The notes below the pieces were generated by a model. The model was not told the DNA's origin. It saw only the letters and a program-made list of their open reading frames with translations, and did no database searches. From assembly GCA_007858575.1 (NCBI GenBank), contig CP042279.1, forward strand, positions 6,975,001 to 7,039,000: a DNA stretch of 64,000 nt, in the 5' to 3' direction. This DNA comes from Streptomyces sp. WAC08241. Lineage in GTDB: Bacteria; Actinomycetota; Actinomycetes; Streptomycetales; Streptomycetaceae. Both the position numbers and the translations under genes were made by a program. Of the stretch, positions 59,281 to 64,000 are shown one piece after another (position 1 is the stretch's first letter; each line of letters begins with the position of its first letter).

Positions 59281-60421
59281 ATGCTGCCCGAGCCCCTCCG
59301 CGGCCCCGCCTTCTCCTCGTACGCACCCGACGAGGTCGGCTGGCTGCTCCAGGACCTCTCGGACGTCGAACTCGAAGCCCCCACCGAGGAGCGCGAGGAG
59401 GCCATCCAGAGCGGCGGCGCCCACTACGCGGAGTCGCTGCCCGTCGAGTACCAGCCCAGCGAGCGCTACCAGGATCTCTTCCAGGCCGCCCTGGAGAGCT
59501 CCGCCGCCCGGGTCGCCCGCGCGGTCGGCACGGTCACCGAGACCGTCCTCGCCGAGCGCGCCGGCACCCCCGTGCTCGTCTCGCTCGCCCGCGCCGGCAC
59601 CCCCGTCGGCGTCCTCATGCGCCGCTGGGCCCGGGACCGCCACGGCCTCGACCTGCCGCACTACGCCGTCTCGATCGTGCGCGGCCGGGGCATCGACGCC
59701 AACGCTGCGCTGGCTCGCCGCCCACCACGACCCCGCCGACGTCGTCTTCGTCGACGGCTGGACGGGCAAGGGCGCCATCACCCGCGAACTCGCCGAGGCG
59801 CTGAAGGACTTCGACGGCTTCGACCCGGAGATCGCGGTCCTCGCCGACCCCGGCTCCTGCGTCCGCACCTACGGCACGCGCGAGGACTTCCTCATCCCCT
59901 CCGCCTGCCTCAACTCCACGGTCTCCGGCCTGATCTCCCGGACCGTGCTCCGCCCCGACCTCGTCGGACCGGACGACTTCCACGGCGCCAAGTTCTACCG
60001 CGAGCTGGCCGGATCCGACGTCTCCGAAGCCTTCCTGGACGCCGTCGCCGCCCGCTTCGACGAGGTCGCCGCGACCGTCGACGCCGACGTCAAGGAACTC
60101 CTGGCCGCCGACCGCACCCCCACCTGGGAGGGCTGGGCGGCCGTGGAGCGGATCAGCGAGGAGTACGGCATCCACGACGTCAACCTGGTCAAGCCGGGCG
60201 TCGGCGAGACCACCCGCGTCCTGCTCCGCCGCGTCCCCTGGAAGATCCTCGCCAAGCGGGGCGCCGACGCCGACCTCGCGCACGTGCGGCTGCTCGCCGA
60301 ACAGCGCGGCGTGCCGGTCGAGGAGGTCGACGACCTCCCGTACAGCGCCGTGGGTCTGATCCACCCCAAGTACACGAGGGGCGCGACGGGCGCCGACGGC
60401 AAGGCGGTGGCGTCGCAGTGA
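59281..60421 (+). CDS. StiP-type PRTase_1 protein with C-terminal PELOTA RNA-binding domain
   Basis: About 380 residues. LRGPAFSSYAPDEVGWLLQD, EAIQSGGAHYAESLPVEYQP, TPVLVSLARAGTPVGVLMRR, SIVRGRGIDANALRWLAAHH, and the PRPP loop ADVVFVDGWTGKGAITRELA. PSACLNSTVSGLISRTVLRP is strongly conserved. The end (VKPGVGETTRVLLRRVPWKI, HVRLLAEQRGVPVEEVDDLP, YSAVGLIHPKYTRGATGADG) is a PELOTA/L7Ae-like domain. ATG 59281 with AAGGAG 5 bases upstream suggests a separate gene. Earlier databases call the family cysteine protease StiP, but the motifs are those of a phosphoribosyltransferase. GC lost from GCGCTG near 59705. Confidence 0.88.
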
Positions 60422-61338
60422 ACACGACGACGGACACGCCCCGGGCGCAGACCGGGGACGCGGCTCGGGCCCAGGTCGAGATCGCGGCTCAGGTGCAGAC
60501 CGGGACCGCGGCTCAGGATCAGGCCCGGACCGCGGCCCCGGTCCTGGTCGCCAGCGACCTCGACCGCACCCTCATCTACTCGTCCGCTGCCCTCGCCCTC
60601 GGCATGCCGGACGCGCTCGCGCCCCGGCTGCTCTGCGTCGAGGTCCACGAGTCCAAGCCGCTCTCCTACATGACCGAGGACGCGGCCGCCCTCCTGACGC
60701 GCCTGTCCGACGAGACCCTCTTCGTGCCCACCACGACGCGGACGCGCAAGCAGTACCAGCGCATCCGACTCCCCGGCGCCGCACCGAAGTACGCCATCTG
60801 CGCCAACGGCGGGCACATCCTCGTCGACGGCGTCTCCGACCGGGACTGGCACGCCTCCGTCCTCGACCGGCTGGCCGGCGAGTGCGCCCCGCTCGCCGAG
60901 GTCCGCGCGTACCTCTCCGCCACCACGGACCAGACCTGGGTGCGCAAGCACCGGGTCGCCGAGGACCTGTTCACCTATCTGGTCATCGAGCGGGACCTGC
61001 TCCCCGAGGGCTGGCTGGAGCTCTTCGGCCACTGGGCGGGGAGCGCGGCTGGACCGTCTCGCTCCAGGGCCGCAAGGTGTACGCGGTGCCGAAGCCGCTC
61101 ACCAAGAGCGCGGCCGTCCGGGAGCTCGCCCGCCGCACCGGCGCCGCGCTCACCCTGGCGGCCGGGGACTCCCTCCTCGACGCCGACCTGCTGCTCGCCG
61201 CGGACCGGGCCTGGCGCCCGGGCCACGGCGAACTGGCCGACAGCGACTGGACCGCCCCCACCTCGATGTCCTCGCGGAACGCGGGTCGCGGCGGGCGAGG
61301 AGATCCTGCGCCGCTTCAGGGCGGCGGCCGCGGGCTGA
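60418..61338 (+). CDS. HAD-family phosphatase of the Ter metabolic operon
   Basis: About 306 residues. After an N-terminal repeat stretch (ARAQVEIAAQVQTGTAAQDQ) comes the HAD core: LVASDLDRTLIYSSAALALG (nucleophile Asp in DLDRT), VPTTTRTRKQYQRIRLPGAA (motif II), YAVPKPLTKSAAVRELARRT (Lys motif III) and TLAAGDSLLDADLLLAADRA (acidic motif IV). A sucrose-phosphatase-like (IIB) type that acts on a sugar phosphate or nucleoside phosphate. Frameshifts near 61042 and 61258. GTG 60418 overlaps the previous stop (GTGA). It would remove phosphate from the product of the PRTases. Confidence 0.9.
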   Translation: MNTTTDTPRAQTGDAARAQVEIAAQVQTGTAAQDQARTAAPVLVASDLDRTLIYSSAALALGMPDALAPRLLCVEVHESKPLSYMTEDAAALLTRLSDETLFVPTTTRTRKQYQRIRLPGAAPKYAICANGGHILVDGVSDRDWHASVLDRLAGECAPLAEVRAYLSATTDQTWVRKHRVAEDLFTYLVIERDLLPEGWLELFGHWAGSAAGPSRSRAARCTRCRSRSPRARPSGSSPAAPAPRSPWRPGTPSSTPTCCSPRTGPGARATANWPTATGPPPPRCPRGTRVAAGEEILRRFRAAAAG

Positions 61339-61354
61339 GACCCCTGTCCCGGGT

Positions 61355-61570
61355 TCAGCCGCAGCAGCCCCCACCGCAACAACTGCCGCCGCCTCCGCCG
61401 CTCTGTGCGGGGCGGCGGTGCTGCTTCCGCCGACGGCCACGGCCGAGAGCAGCTTCACGGTGTCGTCGTGCCCGGCGGGGCAGGCGGCCGGGGCGGAGGA
61501 CTCGGCCATGGGACGGCTGAGCTCGAAGGTGTCGCCGCAAGGTGCGGCAGCGGTATTCGTAACGAGGCAT
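61355..61570 (-). CDS. FmdB-type zinc-ribbon small protein
   Basis: About 71 residues. MPRYEYRCRTCGDTFELSRP (CxxC) and ESSAPAACPAGHDDTVKLLS (CxxxH) form the ribbon. The C-terminus is Gly/Cys-rich, GGGGGSCCGGGCCG. One extra T near 61535 breaks the frame after CRTC. ATG 61570. Convergent with the HAD gene, 16 bp apart. FmdB-like proteins may be transcription or metal-carrier factors; the role is not known. Confidence 0.88.
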   Translation of the reverse strand: MPRYEYRCRTLRRHLRAQPSHGRVLRPGRLPRRARRHREAALGRGRRRKQHRRPAQSGGGGGSCCGGGCCG

Positions 61571-61627
61571 GGGGACAGGTTAGAGGCTGCCCGGCGAACC
61601 GTCCGGCCGACCGCCCTGCCTGACCGG

Positions 61628-63055
61628 TCAGTGCCCGGCGCCGCCTCCCCGCTCCTCCCGGATCCGCCCGACGACCCGGGCGGCGGTGGCGCGGACGTCC
61701 TCCAGCTCGGTCAGGAAGTGCCAGTAGTCGGGGTGGCGGCCCTCCAGGGAGGCGACGGCCCGGTCGATGCGCGCGACGGCCCGGTCGAGGGGTTCGGCGT
61801 GGCGCGGGTCGGGGTGCTCCGCCCGTCCATGGCGAGCCGCTGGGCGTCCCGTACGGCGAACCGGGCGCGGTCGACCTCGGCGTTCGGGTCCTTCGCGACG
61901 GCCTCCAGGCGGCGCAGCCGGTCACCGGCGGCCGAGACGGCCTCGTCGGTCGCGTCGAGGAGGGCGCGGACGGTGGAGAGCAGCGAGGTCGCGTCGGGCC
62001 AGCGCTGCTCGGCCCGCGCCTTCCCGGCCTCGGCGAGCCGCTCCCCGGCCTGCGCGAGGCTCGCCGCGGCCTGCTCGGGCACGTGCTGGAGGTCCTGCCA
62101 GCAGTCGAGCGAGAACCGCCGCCGCAGCTCGGACAGGACGGGCTCGACGCCCTCGGCGCGGGTGGTCAGCGCCTCGGTGCGGGTACGGAGGGAGACGAGG
62201 CGCCGGTCGATCTCGGCGGCCCGCTCGGGCAGCCGCCCGGCCTCGGCCCGTACGGCCTCGGCGTCCCGCAGCACCCGGTCGGCCCGCTGGAGGGTCTCGG
62301 GGACGCCGTGCCGGCCCGCCCCTCGTTGAGCCGGGTCAGCTCGGGCCCGAGCCGGGCGAGCCGCAGCGCGAGGTCGTCGGCGCGCAGTCCGCTCTCCCTT
62401 ACGGCGTCGAGGGCACCGCTCGCGTCGCGCAGGGCCTGCCGGGCGCGCTCGACGGCGGGCGCGAGCCGGGCGAGCTGGGTCTCGGCGCGCCCGAGGAGCG
62501 GGGCGAGCCCGGCCTCGAACCGGTCGAGCTCGCCCTTCACCCGGTCGAGCTCGTCCTTGGCGCGGGTGAGTTCGCCGCGGGCCCGGGAGGCGGTGGCGGC
62601 GTCCAGTTCGTCGCGGTCGAGGTCGTGGGCGTCGACGGCGGTGATGTAGGCGTGGCTGACCTCGTCGATGCGGCGCCCGAGCGCCTCGAAGCCCTCGACG
62701 GCGCGCAGCGCCTCGGGGGAGCCGTCGACGGCGGTGATGGTCTCCACCGAGATGCGCAGCCCGCGCTGGGCGGTGTCGAGCTCGTAGAACGCGGCCGCGG
62801 CGGCGTCCTTCGCGGCCTGCGCCTCGGCCCGCTGGCCTCACCCCGCCCGCCGAACCAGCGGCGGGTGCCGCCTCCGGCGAAGGCCCTGGGAAGCACCGCT
62901 CCCACCACCAGGGGCAGCAGGAGCGCCAGCCGAACGCGGAAGGAACCCCGGGCGCCGACGCGCTCCTCGTATCGCTCGCCGCCACGTACCTCTCCCCGTG
63001 CTGTGTCCGCCGTGCCCGGTCCGGGTCCATTCTCCCACCCGGTAAGGACGAACAC
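61628..63055 (-). CDS. long coiled-coil protein with N-terminal membrane segment
   Basis: Not recognised as a named family. About 470 residues. An N-terminal hydrophobic stretch (VRLALLLPLVVGAVLPRAFA), then mostly Ala/Arg/Glu/Leu heptads: AKDELDRVKGELDRFEAGLA, RRLVSLRTRTEALTTRAEGV, ERLAEAGKARAEQRWPDATS and VARIDRAVASLEGRHPDYWH. Ends FLTELEDVRATAARVVGRIR, EERGGGAGH. Three or more indels. Start GTG 63055 is uncertain; ATG near 63030 in another frame is possible. Its architecture (anchor plus coiled coil) suggests a structural or bracing role, perhaps like phage-shock or secretion factors. Confidence 0.6.
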
Positions 63056-63064
63056 ACGGGCCGG

Positions 63065-63826
63065 TCAGTTCACCGTACGGACGGTGACGTTCCCGTTCTC
63101 GCTGCGGGCCCGCACCCCGTGCCCGCTCCCGTCGTTCCTGGGCACGTCGACCCGTACGCTCCCGTTCCCGCTGCTCCCGGCCACGGCGTACTCGGCCTTC
63201 GGCACCTCCACGGTGATGCCGCCGTTGTCGGTGGCGACGTCGACGTTCCGGGGCACGGCTCCGAGGGAGAGCCGCACGTCCCCGTTGTCGGTCCGCACGG
63301 TCAGGTCGGTCGACGTGGTGCCGGCGTCGACGGTGACGCGCCCGTTGGTGCTGCTGAGGTCGAGCGCCGCACCGGCCTTCCGCACCCGCACGTCCCCGTT
63401 GTCGGTCCGCACCTTCAGGGGCGTGGCGAACCCTCGGCGGTCACGTTCCCGTTGTCGCTCTCGACGGCGACGGCGACCTTGCGGGGCACCTGGATCCGGT
63501 GCACGGCCTCGCAGTTCGAGGCGACCGCGTCGCAGTCGACCCGCAGCGTCAGCCGCCCGTCGACCAGCTTCCAGCTCGCCTCGGGCCCGGACCCCATGAA
63601 CACCCACCCGTCGACCTGCCGCTCGACCCGCACGTCGTCGACGTCGGCGGGCGTGATCACCAGCCGCGAGTCGTCGGAGTCGACGACGAGCTCACTCCCG
63701 TCGAACGCGAAGCTCTTCCTCTCCACGGCGGCCCCTCGGCATCGGCGCTCCCGCACCCCCGACCCCGAGCATCCCGACCAGCACCCCACCGCAAGCGACC
63801 AGCACCCGACCCCGACGACGACCCAC
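63065..63826 (-). CDS. DUF4097-family beta-strand repeat protein
   Basis: About 255 residues, probably exported. Five to six repeats of about 25 residues rich in SDNGNV/TDNGDV: AVAVESDNGNVTAEG, LKVRTDNGDVRVRKAGAALD, LSSTNGRVTVDAGTTSTDLT, VRTDNGDVRLSLGAVPRNVD, VATDNGGITVEVPKAEYAVA. This forms a right-handed beta-helix-like structure. An N-terminal RRRGRVLVACGGVLVGMLGV stretch looks like a signal or anchor. Two or more indels near 63437 and 63735. GTG 63826 fits the frame of the signal; the start is not certain. Function unknown. Confidence 0.8.
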
Positions 63827-64000
63827 GACGACCCACCCCCACGACGACCCGACTGACCTGCCGAACCTATGCCCCGCCCACCCCCGGTCACGATCCGGCG
63901 ACCCACCGTCCCGGGGTGGGGCTACCCCCGCCCGGCCCCTCATCGGTTTGCGACACCCGCCCACGGGCCATGTAGGCTGTTGCCTCTTCCACGGGTGCGT
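63827..64000. other. right-hand edge, no gene recognised
   Basis: Carries the upstream region of the DUF4097 gene and probably of a gene starting beyond the window. I see a TGTAGGCTG -10-like box near 63971, but nothing that can be assigned. Confidence 0.3.

Noticed and set aside
59281..60421. Cysteine protease
   Set aside because: The family was once named StiP cysteine protease, but the sequence has a PRPP-binding loop (VDGWTGKGA) and a PELOTA-type end, with no protease catalytic pattern that I can see.

Overview
The window is a high-GC actinobacterial chromosome segment, almost certainly Streptomyces. The evidence is G/C-ending codon use throughout, many GTG starts, the gene order fasR-fabD-fabH-acpP-fabF, a homodimeric-type aceE next to a DUF3052 gene, DUF397/XRE pairs, DUF3145, DUF4429-SHOCT and a TerD/DUF475 cluster. 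No transposase, integrase, prophage, CRISPR array, rRNA or tRNA was recognised, so it reads as core or arm-proximal core chromosome.

Layout. 1-5.4 kb: NarK-type transporter (cut by the left edge), GAF sensor kinase, MreB-family protein, zinc-ribbon membrane protein. 5.5-8.6 kb: MarR repressor divergent from an NADP-dependent oxidoreductase and ohr, then an EI24-type membrane protein. 8.6-17.3 kb: LysR regulator divergent from a secreted M4 metalloprotease, a carbon-nitrogen hydrolase, TetR divergent from a GH3 beta-glucosidase, and an SGNH lipoprotein. 17.6-23.0 kb: DUF3145 and the type II fatty acid synthase operon with its activator fasR. 23.1-27.7 kb: pirin, a helical-repeat protein, a 2'-5' RNA ligase-like protein, a quinone oxidoreductase and an XRE/DUF397 pair. 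27.8-36.1 kb: a cell-envelope block made of an L,D-transpeptidase, a Fem-type transferase, MurJ, a two-component system with a lipoprotein, a small membrane protein and a penicillin-binding-type serine hydrolase. 36.2-47.9 kb: MerR/aldo-keto reductase, acyltransferase, two DUF1023 hydrolase paralogues, a NarL-type two-component system, DUF4429-SHOCT, TetR divergent from a DHA2 drug exporter, and an I36 inhibitor. 48-51.5 kb: aceE and DUF3052. 51.7-61.4 kb: an AhpE-type peroxiredoxin followed by a Ter stress system, namely two terD genes, DUF475/TerC, two more TerD-fold proteins, and an operon with CitE-like lyase, PRTase-TRSP, PRTase-PELOTA and HAD phosphatase. 61.4-63.8 kb: FmdB zinc ribbon, a coiled-coil protein and a DUF4097 protein.

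The most interesting system is the Ter block. TerD proteins and a TerC-like membrane protein sit beside a small metabolic operon that looks built to make or modify a ribosyl-phosphate-derived molecule of unknown identity. In this sequence the two phosphoribosyltransferase genes have no stop codon between them in any frame.

Sequence quality matters for every entry. About three quarters of the recognised genes need one or more single-base corrections, mostly a missing C or G in a homopolymer run, to restore a family-length protein. I treat these as assembly errors, not pseudogenes, and give the span of the intended gene. A second theme is short GC-rich tandem repeats (15-24 bp units) at many loci, some inside coding regions.
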